From Paulinella micropora (taxonomy: Eukaryota > Cercozoa > Imbricatea > Euglyphida), in contig BJOX01000088.1 of assembly GCA_009731375.1 (NCBI GenBank), positions 613,385 through 677,384 of the forward strand: a stretch of 64,000 nucleotides of DNA. Direction: 5' to 3'. Numbering within the stretch: the first letter of the stretch is position 1; each line of letters starts with the position of its first letter. Positions 18,729 through 33,444 of the stretch are shown piece by piece. A program made the position numbers and the translations under genes. Under the pieces are notes generated by a model. It did no database searches, had not been told where the DNA came from, and saw only the letters and a list, made by a program, of their open reading frames with translations.

Positions 18729-18877
18729 TATTAATATAATTATAATTTAATATTAATATTAAATTAATCGAAGATATAGATAGGTATAATTTAAATATCA
18801 TACCCCTCCCATATCCCTCATCATTGTTATTGTATTATAATGTTATTTACACAAGCACTGTTTTAATAGAATACTTA

Positions 18878-18879
18878 CC

Positions 18880-18911
<32 letters not shown>

Positions 18912-19006
18912 ATTTATTATTATTATTATTACTATTATTATTATTATTATTATTACAATATTATTATTATATAAAGTTATTATTATTATTATTATTTACA
19001 CAAACA
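18878..19006. repeat. (TTA)n microsatellite
   Basis: Two TTA runs separated by short A/T-rich sequence. A much longer run at 19475-19606 leads directly into a SINE head. Confidence 0.9.
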
Positions 19007-19271
19007 CTCTAGTAATAAAATACTTACCACTCGTAGAAGCTGAGTATGAAGCAGAAGAGATGGAACTGAAGTGCTATCAAATATGTATATTAACAAAAGC
19101 GGTACACAACTTATTATTAAAATTATCATTGTCATTATCTCAGTTTATCATTATTAATGTATTACAACTTCATATATATCATCTTATGAGTATTCAATTC
19201 TATCTAAGTCTCTCTCCTAGGCTCTCTCTCTCTCTCTTTCTCTCAGGCTCTCTCTCTCTCTGTCTTTCAAG

Positions 19272-19356
19272 ATGCAGCTTGGTAACGACTTTCTAGGTAG
19301 AATGGAAAGTGTTCCAAATCTTTCCAAAACTGTAAAAATGATTGAAGATATAGGTA
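19272..19356 (+). pseudogene. Duplicated fragment of the transposase terminal exon
   Basis: The sequence from CAGCTTGGTAACGACTTTCT onward repeats 18648-18728 with few changes and encodes QLGNDFLGRMESVPNLSKTV. It then continues into GATATAGGTATTAA, an intron-like start, instead of the stop used at 18726. Confidence 0.6.
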
Positions 19357-19471
19357 TTAATATCATAGAATCTCATACCCCTCCTTCTAACCCTTCCCAT
19401 ATCCCTCATCATTATTATTATATTGTATTATTATTTACGCAAGCACTGTTTTACTGAATAGAATACTTGTC

Positions 19472-19606
<135 letters not shown>

Positions 19607-20124
19607 GGACACCGTGATAGCCCAGTGGTCAAGTTCTACCATCTGGGCCCTGTCGCCAGTTCGATTCCCGTCGGTGCCACCAGTATTTTCATTGAACATA
19701 CCGGTCTATTTCTGGACCAGTATTTTCATTGAACATACCGNNNNNNNNNNNNNNNNNNNNNNNNNNNNNNNNNNNNNNNNNNNNNNNNNNNNNNNNNNNN
19801 NNNNNNNNNNNNNNNNNNNNNNNNNNNNNNNNNNNNNNNNNNNNNNNNNNNNNNNNNNNNNNNNNNNNNNNNNNNNNNNNNNNNNNNNNNNNNNNNNNNN
19901 NNNNNNNNNNNNATTCCCGTCGGTGCCACCAGTATTTTCATTGAACATACCGGTCCGTCTGGACCAGTATTTTCATTGAACATACCGGTCCGTCTGGAAG
20001 TGTTGGAACTGCCCGTGCGGGGGTGTCATTACAGCCTATCGTCAATTCTTCGTACTCCCCTCACGGGTGAGACGATGGAGGCGCATGTGCAGATTTGCAT
20101 CAGCCATTGACAGAGAAGCACGCA
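19607..20124 (+). mobile_element. tRNA-derived SINE, copy A (interrupted by a gap)
   Basis: The head (19607-19681) has an A-box-like TAGCCCAGTGG and a B-box GTTCGATTCC, as in RNA polymerase III promoters of tRNA genes, and ends CGGTGCCACC, which pairs with its 5' end GACACCG. A 35-bp AGTATTTTCATTGAACATAC… unit is repeated after it, then a body ending GACAGAGAAGCACGC and a (TTA)n tail. Unknown bases 19741-19912 interrupt it. Confidence 0.7.
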
Positions 20125-20125
20125 C

Positions 20126-20200
<75 letters not shown>

Positions 20201-20202
20201 GT

Positions 20203-20444
20203 GGCACCGCGATAGCCCAGTCGTTAAGGTCTATCATCTGGGACCTGTCGCCAGTTCGATTCCCGTCTGTGCCAGTATTTTCAAAGGATTGAAAGTATTG
20301 GTCTGTCTGGAAGGCTTGGAGCTGCCTTGCGGGTGTGTCAGTAGAGCCTATCGTCAAATCTTCGTACTCCCCTCGCGGGTGAGACGATGGAGGCACATGT
20401 GCAGAAATGCATTCGCCATTGACTGAGAAGCACTATTATTATTA
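20203..20444 (+). mobile_element. tRNA-derived SINE, copy B
   Basis: The head (20203-20275) is GGCACCGCGATAGCCCAGTC… with B-box GTTCGATTCC. GGCAC at the start pairs with GTGCC at the end, and GATAG pairs with CTATC as a D-stem. The body matches copies A and C (TCGTCAA…CTTCGTACTCCCCTC, then GTGAGACGATGGAGG). It is flanked by (TTA)n on both sides and runs into a 392-base gap at 20445-20836. Confidence 0.7.
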
Positions 20445-20836
20445 NNNNNNNNNNNNNNNNNNNNNNNNNNNNNNNNNNNNNNNNNNNNNNNNNNNNNNNN
20501 NNNNNNNNNNNNNNNNNNNNNNNNNNNNNNNNNNNNNNNNNNNNNNNNNNNNNNNNNNNNNNNNNNNNNNNNNNNNNNNNNNNNNNNNNNNNNNNNNNNN
20601 NNNNNNNNNNNNNNNNNNNNNNNNNNNNNNNNNNNNNNNNNNNNNNNNNNNNNNNNNNNNNNNNNNNNNNNNNNNNNNNNNNNNNNNNNNNNNNNNNNNN
20701 NNNNNNNNNNNNNNNNNNNNNNNNNNNNNNNNNNNNNNNNNNNNNNNNNNNNNNNNNNNNNNNNNNNNNNNNNNNNNNNNNNNNNNNNNNNNNNNNNNNN
20801 NNNNNNNNNNNNNNNNNNNNNNNNNNNNNNNNNNNN
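20445..20836. other. Assembly gap
   Basis: This is 392 unknown bases between a TTA run and a poly-G plus GGGGTATG minisatellite (20837-20930). Repeats on both sides explain the failure to assemble. Confidence 0.95.
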
Positions 20837-21049
20837 TGGGGGGGGGGGGGGGGGGGGGTATCATACTCCAGGGGTATGGGGGGGGGGGGTATGATGGGTA
20901 TGAGGGGGTATGAGGGGGGTATGCATAACCCAGGGTATCATACCCGGGTATCATACCCGGGTATCGTTTGGCTGTGATAGACAGATAGATAGATAGATAC
21001 GTATGGATGTATATATGCACGCATGTATCTATAGAGGACTTACTTATGA

Positions 21050-24250
<3,201 letters not shown>

Positions 24251-24270
24251 TCTCCTGTTCCTTTCGCGTA

Positions 24271-24475
24271 GAAGAAGAAGAAGAAGAAGAAGATGAAGAA
24301 GAAGAAGAAGAAGAAGGAGAAGAAGGAGAAGAAGGAGAAGAAGGAGAAGGAGAAGGAGAAGGAGGAGGAGGAGGAGGAGAAGAAGAAGAAGAAGAAGAAG
24401 AAGGAGGAGGAGGAGGAGAAAGAGGAGGAGGAGCAGGAGGAGTAGGAGAAAGAGGAGGAGGAGCAGGATCCGGAG
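24271..24475. repeat. (GAA)n/(GGA)n purine tract
   Basis: Almost pure purine DNA of GAA, GGA and GAAGGA units; frames through it encode only Glu/Gly or Leu/Pro runs. Confidence 0.9.
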
Positions 24476-24576
24476 ACACCGGACCACGACCAGTGACATC
24501 AAATTTGACATCCATCCGACCGCGATCGGCGCCGGCGCGAATTGACGAGGTTGGAATCGTTGGTCTCGGGGGGCAT

Positions 24577-24650
24577 GGCTCAGCACACGTTTGCAACCTA
24601 CATATCCATTTTGCAACCTATGCAAATTATTTGCAAACGTGTGCTGAGCC
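24577..24650. repeat. Fold-back element with perfect 20-bp arms
   Basis: GGCTCAGCACACGTTTGCAA (24577-24596) and its exact reverse complement (24631-24650) flank 34 bases. A block of TTGGCAAGG repeats (24737-24836, about six copies) follows. No gene is visible from 24480 to about 25670. Confidence 0.8.
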
Positions 24651-25429
24651 AACGAGCTGCAGTGAACGAACGCAAATATGCATACGTTACAAGGTGCTGT
24701 TGGCCATGCAACGGTTGTCGAGCGACCAAAAATTGACGGGGTTGGCAAGGGTTGGCAAGGTATGCTGTGCTTTTGGCAAGGTTTGGCAAGGTTTCGAAGC
24801 AAATCGTACCTGCAGAAGGAGGGTTGGCAAGGTTTCCCTCTCGAGTTGATGGGGTCCTCAGCAAAAATCAAATCAAACCAGAAACGGAAAACTAATTGGC
24901 AACGCAATTGTTCAGGCTGACCAGAATTCTGCAAGGGCCGGGGGAGTTATTAATGAGAACTGTTAGTTCTTCACTAGTACTTGAGGGAATAATTTTACAC
25001 TTGGATATTATTATGTTATGTTATGGATATATGTTCTTGTAAATTTGTATGTATACACACACACACACACACTTCTCCCTTCTCTCCTCCATTCCTTCCT
25101 GTCTGGCTTCTTGCGCTCCTATTTTCTTCTGTCACTCACCTTTCCTCTTTCTCCTTTTCGTTCTCCTCCATCCAACCTTGCTTTCTTTTTGTTGTTGCTG
25201 TTTCCTTCTTGTAGATTAGATAGATATTATACTACATTAGAGTAGAAAGATGTCAGATAAAATTAGACTAGTATATTAGATCAGATTAGAGTAGATTACA
25301 ATTCAGATTATCTACATTCAGATGACATAATTCAGAACAGATGAGATCACATAAAGATTAGATGAGATGCATTCAGATCAGATTGGATTACATCAGATCA
25401 GGCTAGATGTATATACATACACACACAAT

Positions 25430-25605
25430 GTCATATATATATAATACATATATATATATATATATCACACAATTTATATGTACCTCTCTCTCTCTCTCAC
25501 ACACACACATACGCACAAGTACATATGTATTGTTCATACCAAATTCAAGGTATGCCTTAAAAAGGTAAGGTATACCTTAAGTAAATGGTAGTGCATACCT
25601 TAAAA

Positions 25606-25649
<44 letters not shown>

Positions 25650-25680
25650 GGATCTCTCTCTCTCTCTCTCGCGCGCGCAG
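25430..25680. repeat. (TA)n, (CT)n and palindromic repeats
   Basis: TATATA runs, (CT)n runs and copies of AAGGTATACCTTAA-type palindromes (25546-25605) lie just upstream of the second transposon's first coding piece. Confidence 0.8.
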
Positions 25681-25998
25681 CCCGGATGTCCCTGGTACTT
25701 GCCACACGCACGGCAAGGCAACAAGGATCCTCCATATGCCAGTGCAGTAAATGCGGTGGGAGCCGCCGCATCTCATATTCCATGATGTGAGTGCCTACAA
25801 CCTCTTAATACTTCCTCAGTGACTGCTACAATTATCTGTTGTAATTGGAACTCCCACGTCTGACTTCTGTGTTGCCAGGAGAAAACACACCAAGAAGTAC
25901 GGTATTCCCCCGCTGACTGGTCGCGCAGGAAACAAAGGGAAACGCACAGGAAATAAAAGGAAACGTCACAACAGTAAGCGACAAAGGTTACAGGTAAG

Positions 25999-26134
25999 CG
26001 ACAAAGGCATAAACAAAGCAAATGATTACGGAGGAGAAGAAAAGGTACAAGTAGCAGAGGAACAGGAACAGTTCCTCTGCTACTTGTACCTTATCTTCTT
26101 CTCCGTAATTATTGCTTTGTTCATGCCTTTGTCG
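25999..26134. repeat. Long hairpin, arms of about 65 bases
   Basis: Bases 25999-26063 and 26071-26134 are reverse complements with only a few mismatches, around a 7-base loop. The inner 24 bases (GGTACAAGTAGCAGAGGAAC and on) pair perfectly. Any transcript through here would fold into a long stem. Confidence 0.85.
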
Positions 26135-26199
26135 AGGAGAGCGAGGGATTGCAATAAGAGCAAGGAAAACCAGGAGAGCAACGTGAGGGAGACCAAGAC

Positions 26200-26710
26200 G
26201 TGGAAGCGCTGGAAGAACGTGAGGGAGACCAAGACCTGGATGGGCCAGACGCTCACGAGGAAGGCGAAGCTGCAGGGATAGAAGAGGAACAGGACGAGGA
26301 ACAAGGCGAGGAAGAAGACGAGGAACAAGTCGAGGAAGAAGACGATAGCAGTCCCGAGACGAGTGGTCAGGACAGCATGCCAGAATCCTCGGGCTCCGAT
26401 CCCGAAGATGAAGCACAGCACGGACGCGGAAAACGGGCCAGGACGTTAGCTGCTGTGGACACTATCCTCAGTGAACCCTTTGTTGCAGGGGCGGGCCCAC
26501 AGGTGGACCAGCTTACGGTGGCTCATATTGCAATTTGTTTGTTACACTTGATGCATGTCCATCGAGTGTCGTACAAGGCGATGGACGCCATAATGACCTT
26601 GCTGACAGAGCTAGTAACACCCCACGAACAAGCCGCCACCTGGAAGCGACTGCATGGCTTGGTAATGACCTCGCGGCCAGAGGTGGTCACGTACATACGG
26701 TCCGTGTTGT
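26200..26710 (+). CDS. Tnp2-like transposase copy 2, acidic N-terminal exon
   Basis: The frame encodes a Glu/Asp/Gln-rich stretch, then PETSGQDSMPESSGSDPEDE, a basic GRGKRARTLAAVD, and a helical block LTVAHIAICLLHLMHVHRVS…MDAIMTLLTELV. The helical block corresponds in position to LSVLIGRAMGEHGGVT in copy 1. Coding character fades after about 26710, where the sequence enters a dispersed repeat. Confidence 0.45.
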
Positions 26711-26764
26711 TATGTATGCAAGCAAGACAAAGTGTGTCGTTATGTATGCAAGCATCCGAAGAAA

Positions 26765-26991
26765 TGGACATGCAAGGACTTAGCCTTTCAATGTTTACCT
26801 TACATATCCAAGGTATGCCTTGCAATAGTAAGGGTATACCTTGAAATAGCCAAGTTATACCTTGAACTAGTCAGGGTATACCATGAAATATATTAAGGTA
26901 TGCCTTGATATTCCAAGGTATACCTTGAAATATCAAGGTGACGTACATAGAAAGATAGAAAGATAGATAGACAGATAGATAGATATATAGG

Positions 26992-27032
<41 letters not shown>

Positions 27033-27033
27033 G

Positions 27034-27065
<32 letters not shown>

Positions 27066-27120
27066 CATAAATAGATAGATAGATAGATAGATGGATAGAT
27101 AGATAGATAGATAGGTAGAT
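26765..27120. repeat. Dispersed palindrome/GATA repeat, copy 2
   Basis: Same order as copy 1 at 22995: ACATGCAAGGACTTAGCC, TTTCAATGTTTACC, about six palindromes, TATCAAGGTGACGTACATAG, then (GATA)n. Confidence 0.75.
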
Positions 27121-27307
27121 GAGATATCGACTAATGTCAGAAAAAAGGAGCTTCTGATTTCGTCAACCAAGGAAGTCTGTGGGTAAAGTATTAACCCGAT
27201 GCCCAGCTAAGCCGTGATGTTTGCACGGAAGGGACTGATACAGGCGATACCAAAGCTCCCTAGTACCAGGCGGGGCCAGGGCTCGTTCCATAAGCGCCCC
27301 TTGCAGA
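27121..27307 (+). mobile_element. About 210-bp mobile repeat, copy 1 (cut by gap)
   Basis: It begins TGAGATATCGACTAATGTC after a (GATA)n run and is identical as far as it can be read to the copy at 27804. Unknown bases 27308-27790 follow, so the other end is lost. Confidence 0.8.
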
Positions 27308-27790
27308 NNNNNNNNNNNNNNNNNNNNNNNNNNNNNNNNNNNNNNNNNNNNNNNNNNNNNNNNNNNNNNNNNNNNNNNNNNNNNNNNNNNNNNNNNNNNN
27401 NNNNNNNNNNNNNNNNNNNNNNNNNNNNNNNNNNNNNNNNNNNNNNNNNNNNNNNNNNNNNNNNNNNNNNNNNNNNNNNNNNNNNNNNNNNNNNNNNNNN
27501 NNNNNNNNNNNNNNNNNNNNNNNNNNNNNNNNNNNNNNNNNNNNNNNNNNNNNNNNNNNNNNNNNNNNNNNNNNNNNNNNNNNNNNNNNNNNNNNNNNNN
27601 NNNNNNNNNNNNNNNNNNNNNNNNNNNNNNNNNNNNNNNNNNNNNNNNNNNNNNNNNNNNNNNNNNNNNNNNNNNNNNNNNNNNNNNNNNNNNNNNNNNN
27701 NNNNNNNNNNNNNNNNNNNNNNNNNNNNNNNNNNNNNNNNNNNNNNNNNNNNNNNNNNNNNNNNNNNNNNNNNNNNNNNNNNNNNNNNNN
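27308..27790. other. Assembly gap (483 N)
   Basis: The gap lies between two copies of the same repeat and GATA runs. Sequence on the two sides is near-identical, so the gap may also hide a misassembled tandem copy. Confidence 0.95.
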
Positions 27791-27803
27791 ATAGATAGAT
27801 AGA

Positions 27804-28014
27804 TGAGATATCGACTAATGTCAGAAAAAAGGAGCTTCTGATTTCGTCAACCAAGGAAGTCTGTGGGTAAAGTATTAACCCGATGCCCAGCTAAGCCGTG
27901 ATGTTTGCACGGAAGGGACTGATACAGGCGATACCAAAGCTCCCTAGTACCAGGCGGGGCCAGGGCTCGTTCCATAAGCGCCCCTTGCAGAACGAGCTCC
28001 CACCTCCATTACAG
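27804..28014 (+). mobile_element. About 210-bp mobile repeat, copy 2 (complete)
   Basis: It runs from TGAGATATCGAC to CTCCATTACAG and is flanked on both sides by (GATA)n. Copies 3 and 4 at 45511 and 46057 are its reverse complement with very few differences, so spread was recent. No coding sequence and no clear A/B boxes are seen, so it is a short non-autonomous element of unknown class. Confidence 0.8.
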
Positions 28015-28078
<64 letters not shown>

Positions 28079-28194
28079 GGATAGATAGCTTGGTCATGAC
28101 CTTGTGGCCAGAGGTGGTCACGTACATACGGTCCGTGTTGTTATGTACGCAAGCAAGACAAAGTGTATATGTGAGTGTGTGCCTGGGTTAGGTG

Positions 28195-29033
28195 CTTCCG
28201 TGATTGCAGCCTCACTCCATTCGTGGAGGCGTCAGGGGATTGCAAACAAGGGCATCCATTGCGCAGGGAACGTGTATGTGTTGCAGCCCTGGAACCCCAA
28301 GTCCAAGTATTTGTGGGCACCGTAGGATGGGACGACATCCACCGGGACGTGGTGCAACATGCCGACGATTTTGTGGGAGCCGCTAGTTACTGTTGCATCA
28401 AGTGTTCACCCCGTTACAGGCAAAAGGTAATCACCACTTCCCCTGCAGGAGTCGTCACCGTTCCGATCATAGTTGGTACTGATGGACTGCCTCTGACACT
28501 TGGTAAGTTTGGTGCAAACCATCCGGTATGGCTTAACACGATCAGGAACCTTGCTGCCCCCGACAAGTTGCAGCGGAAATTGCAACGGTGGATAGGATGC
28601 CTCATAGGAGGTCCCGTCCTCCCACCGGATCTGCGTACTAGCATGACCCCGCTTCGCGCCCAATTAGAATCCCTCGCTAATCCGTTTCCTTGTGTGGACA
28701 AACACGGTGAAGAGCGGCTTTGCAGAGTCATTTTGCTGGGCGTGGCAGGTGACGGCCAAGGTGTCAAGAAAATTTCTGGTGCAACATGGAATGGACAGTA
28801 TTCGTGCCCTTCATGCAGAATGCAGTTTACGATATTTCTGGATCGATATATTACGCTGACTTCCGAGTGTTTCTATCTGCCGAACATCCCATGCGGAGGA
28901 ACCCACAATATGGCAACCATTGTCTGCAGCGTCCACCAGATATCAAGACACATACATGGCACGAACGCCAGGCAGCGAGAGTGCAGCACTTGAATGCAGG
29001 CAAATTGCAGCGGCGCATAGTTACGGTATACAG
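28195..29033 (+). CDS. Tnp2-like transposase copy 2, core exon
   Basis: The frame carries PIIVGTDGLPLTLGKFGANH, WIGCLIGGPVLPPDLRTSM, RVILLGVAGDGQGVKKISG and YSCPSCRMQ. The …GGP..PPDL…(L/V).GVAGD…ISG…CP.C order is that of Tnp2 proteins from fungi and plants. After about 28830 coding seems to move through other frames (PDIKTHTWHERQAARVQHL, then AAAHSYGIQY), so at least two one-base shifts or short introns are present. It ends near a TAC|GTGAAC donor. Confidence 0.5.
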
Positions 29034-29069
29034 TACGTGAACTTGCTTGTGGGTTTTTTTCATATTTTT

Positions 29070-29220
<151 letters not shown>

Positions 29221-29444
29221 TTGGTATGCCATGGGCTTCCTCCGGGTATACCTTGTATTTCCAAGGTATACCTTTCATTTTCAAGGTATCCCTCGGCCTT
29301 GTTCAGGTATACCTTGTATTTCCAAGGTATACCTTGCATTTTCAAGGTATACCTCGGCCTTATTCAAGGTATATTTTGCATTTTAAAGGTATGCCTGCTT
29401 ACCTTTTCATGCCCCTCATAATTTATTTTCTGGCTTTTCAGAGG

Positions 29445-30090
29445 CAGTGCATGTTTATTTTGCAGGGGTCAAATATCCAGGCGCATTCAGTGGTGTGCCC
29501 CTGTATGATGTGATAAAGGATACATATCCGGGTCTGATGCACCTGATTGGCAACCTGTTTGACCATCTAATCAAAACAACCACACGTTGGCATCCTAAAT
29601 GCACGCTCAAGGCAGTACATATCCAACCGTTGCCTCCTTTTGTTGAGCGGGAGCAGAAACGAGGTGAGAGCCAGAGCGATTACCTGCGAGCCATTGAATC
29701 TGAAAGGAAAGATCATAAAGCACAAGCAGCTGCTGTGCAAGCTTGCATCGATCTGTACACTGCGTTCGGGCTGGACGAGAAAGGTCGTTACGAGGTTTGC
29801 AGACGTTTCAAGAGCATCAAGGCCCTTCCTGATCAAATCGGCACTGGGTCACCTTACAAAAATTTTGGCAAACTCAATACTGCCAGCGCTCATTTTTTTA
29901 TGAGGTACTGCATTTGGATTTTCGATGATATGCAATCCGGTCTTGCCTTACCGCAAAAGAAAACAATCAAGCAGATGTTTGCACTCGCCAAGCTATACAT
30001 GCGGCGGACGTTACTATGCAGGGTCGACGACGGCTTGGGGGACTTTATCGTTCAACAGATACACTATTGTTGTTTTCTGCAAGGAATACC
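29445..30090 (+). CDS. Tnp2-like transposase copy 2, D..MH exon
   Basis: The exon reads VKYPGAFSGVPLYDVIKDTY then PGLMHLIGNLFDHL, matching the G.SPL..L…D.MH…N..K motif that follows the catalytic core in CACTA transposases. It continues with a long helical region (YEVCRRFKSIKALPDQIG, HFFMRYCIWIFDDMQSGL) and ends close to a palindrome array at about 30080. The whole exon is open without a stop. Confidence 0.55.
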
Positions 30091-30135
30091 CTAATTTTTC
30101 AAGGTATACCCTGGACGGGCAAGGCATACCTTGAC

Positions 30136-30170
<35 letters not shown>

Positions 30171-30246
30171 CTCAGAGAGAGAGAGAGAGAGAGAGAGAGA
30201 CTCTCAGAGAGAGAGAGAGAGAGATGATATGTATGATTATGCATAG

Positions 30247-30807
30247 ATGGTAGAGATCGCGGCCGGGTTGCCCAAGACAGAGCACGCCTATCTGCATCAG
30301 TTTTGTTGTAAGGTACTTCTGCATTTCCGGGACTGGGGACCCTTACCAGAAGTGCAGGAATTTGGTTTGGAACGTGAGGGAGGGGAACTCAAGAAGCAAG
30401 TCAAGACTCTAAGGAACATGGAGCACACATTTATGAAGCGTTGGACCGTTGCTCCGGGAGCGCTATTACTGCCAAGCTTACGAGCGGCACAAGCTGATAT
30501 CGAAGCGCAAGTCGTGATGTCAAAATGTAGTGTTGTAACAGGTCGGCGCACTGGCAGCTTTAACGCAGCCCACATGAACGAAAACCCGAGTTTGAGTTTG
30601 CCCTCGCGTTTCCGCACTCGCCCTAGGCATCTCACCGACTTGCAGGATTTTTTCAACTCGTGCTGGAGAGTATTACAAGGGGGTGCAGGGCTGCCGGCAC
30701 CCCCACAGTTGACGTACGAGAACATTGAACTGGCACGACATATGACATGCAAGGGCTACACGATGAGGTGCATGGCCAGCAGTTCGAGGACTGAACGCTT
30801 CGTGGGT
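30247..30807 (+). CDS. Tnp2-like transposase copy 2, C-terminal exon
   Basis: The exon follows (GA)n runs and reads VEIAAGLPKTEHAYLHQFCC…LEREGGELKKQVKTLRNMEH, the H..LH…GP…E+..G.LK pattern of the Tnp2 C-terminal region; copy 1 has the same motif at 18387. It ends at a GGTG|GTACGT donor near 30807. Confidence 0.55.
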
Positions 30808-30879
30808 GGTACGTGCTTTTTGACACAGTGTTACTTTTAATGAACGTGCATGGGGAGTGACTACCGCTGGGAGGTATGG

Positions 30880-31764
30880 TGCAAGCGTACAATGGTATGC
30901 ACGTGTCACATACCAGTTGCACAGCTGGGATCTGGCCAGAGTTGAACTCTTGCGTGCGCGTGCGCACGACCAGCAGCTGTGGTTGTGTCACATGAGACCT
31001 GCCCAACCGTCTCGGATTTTTTTCCGATTAGCTTCCTGGATATTCCGTGCATCGTGGCACCTAAACCTAGCAGTGACACTTCTTTCTACTTCATGGAGCT
31101 GATAACTGACGATTTCTTGCCAGATGAATTGAGGCAAGAATTTGAAAACAGGAACCGACAAGAAGAAGAAGAAGAAGAAGAAGAAGAAGAAGAAGAAGAA
31201 GAAGAAGAAGAAGAAGAAGAAGGAGGAGGAGGAGGAGGAGAAGAAGAAGGACAAGAACAAGAAGAAAAAGAAGAACAAGAAGAAGAACAAGAAGAAGAAC
31301 AAGAAGAAAACCAAGAAGAACAAGAAGAAGTAGAACAAGAAGAGGAAGAAGAAGAAGAAGAAAAAGAAGAAGAAGAAGAAGAAGAAAAAGAAGAACAAGG
31401 AGAAGAAGAACAAGAAGAAGAACAAGAACGAGAAGAAGAAGATCAAGAAGAAGATCAAGAAGAAGATCAAGAAGAAGATCAAGAAGAAGATCACAGGCAA
31501 GAACAAGAACAGGAACAAGAACAGGAAGAAGAGGAAGAAGTTATAGATTTGGATGAAAATGAGGAAGCACAACAAAATCAAGAAGAAGATCAAGAAGAAT
31601 ATCACAGGCAAGAACAAGAACAGGAACAAGAACAAGAACAGGAAGAAGAGGAAGAAGAGGAAGAAGTTATAGGTTTGGATGAAAATGAGGAAGCACAACA
31701 AGAACAACAAGAAGAAGAACAGGAAAAAATTGTAGATTTGGACGAAGAAGATTCAGATGACTGA
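30880..31764 (+). CDS. Transposase C-terminal domain with long Glu/Gln-rich tail
   Basis: Coding starts as RYGASVQWYARVTYQLHSWD in one frame and moves near 31000 to the frame with CPTVSDFFPISFLDIPCIV…YFMELITDDFLPDELRQEF. That order (YG…, then a short β-rich domain) matches the very end of CACTA-type transposases. About 200 residues of almost pure Glu/Gln/Asp follow, encoded by (GAA)n DNA, with two near-repeats of VI(D/G)LDENEEAQQ, ending at TGA 31762. Confidence 0.45.
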
Positions 31765-33364
31765 ATCGTGAATATTAATTTTTTTAAAGTTTTTCTGTCA
31801 TACAAATTATATGTTACACTATATATCAAGTTAATAATGTACCCAGCAGCCGAAATTTTGTTTAGAAGTTTTTTGATAAGCTCCGGTAACATGTTTTCTG
31901 ATATTAATGCTTGCTTAGAAGTTTTTTTATAAGCTCCGGTAACATGTTTTTGATATTAATACTTGCCGAACTGTGAAAGTGATGAAAGTGATGTACGTAA
32001 TTACCTTGATCAGTCGGTCACAGTGCACCTGATCCCTTACCCTCACAAGCAACTTCAAGGTATGACCTAGGAATTCAAAGTATGAGTTCAACGGTACACA
32101 AGGTATACCTTATAAATTCAAGGTATACTAAGGTATACCGTATAAATTCAAGCTATACCTTACAAATTCAAGGTACACCTTATGAATTGACTCAAAGTGA
32201 CACTATACGGTGACCTTACGAATTCAAGGTATTGCGGCAAGGTTTGATTGGAGTAGTCAGTCAAGGTAACGCCGCCGAAATCTTGCTACCTCTTCCATTT
32301 TATCTGTTCTGCTTTGCACTTAGCTCTACAAGCGGCAAGTATTCTATTACTAGTACGACAGTGCGGCGGCTTGCGTAAAAACTTGAAAGTAAGATTTGTA
32401 AGTCTAAAAAATGTTTCCAGAGCAAGGCCGTAGGTCTTTGCTACTACCTGTCCGACCCGACCAACAATATGTCTCTTAAGTCAACTTCTTTTGGTGACTA
32501 TCCAGTGAGCAATCGCTCTCCTTGTCATTGTCCGTAAGGCTTGACGATGAGACTACGGAAGCATCGGACATGGTAACAAGCACCTGATATGACAGACATA
32601 TTTATGTTAGTGTTAATCATCTTGCGCCTGACATAAACATTTCAATGTTTACCTTACATATCCAAGGTACACCTTGAAATAGTCAAGTTATATCTTGAAA
32701 TAGTCAAGGTATACCTTGAAGTAGTCAAGGTATACCTTGAACTAGTCAAGGTATACTTGCAACCTGATATCATCTGACAGACATATTTATGTTGGTGTTA
32801 ATCATCTTGCGCCTGACATAATTATGTTGGTGTTAAGCAGCAGAGCCGTGGTACAGTAGAGGTTGAGGAGAAAAAGATGTTCTGGCTAGGTTTTTCTCCT
32901 CAACCTAGCCACTAGGTTCTTCGTAGGGCAAGGTATACCTTGGTAAGGCAAGGTATACTTTGATTCAGTGTGGGAAAGAGAGAGAGAGAGAGAGATTGAG
33001 AGAGAGAGATATCTTGAGATTACATATAAATGATGCATAATGTAGTTAGTAAAAAAAGGAAAACATGCAAGCAAATAAAAAGCCAACACTCTCATATGTG
33101 TTTATCACAAAACAGTAGAACAACCTTTGTGCATACGCCTTCCATGTCACGGAGCGAACTCGGGACATGTACAAGAATATACATCAAAAGATGTTCATTC
33201 CAACGTCTGCAAAGTCGTTCCGAGCACGTAGTTTTGCAATGGGTACACCAACCATCACAAAGACTAGGGCCCGTATTTAATCAATGCACGCTGGACAGGC
33301 ACTCAAACATACGTTGTCGTGAGATGGAGAGAGAGACAGAAAGAGACACAGAGAGAGAGGGAGG

Positions 33365-33396
<32 letters not shown>

Positions 33397-33404
33397 TCGA
33401 GAGA

Positions 33405-33444
<40 letters not shown>

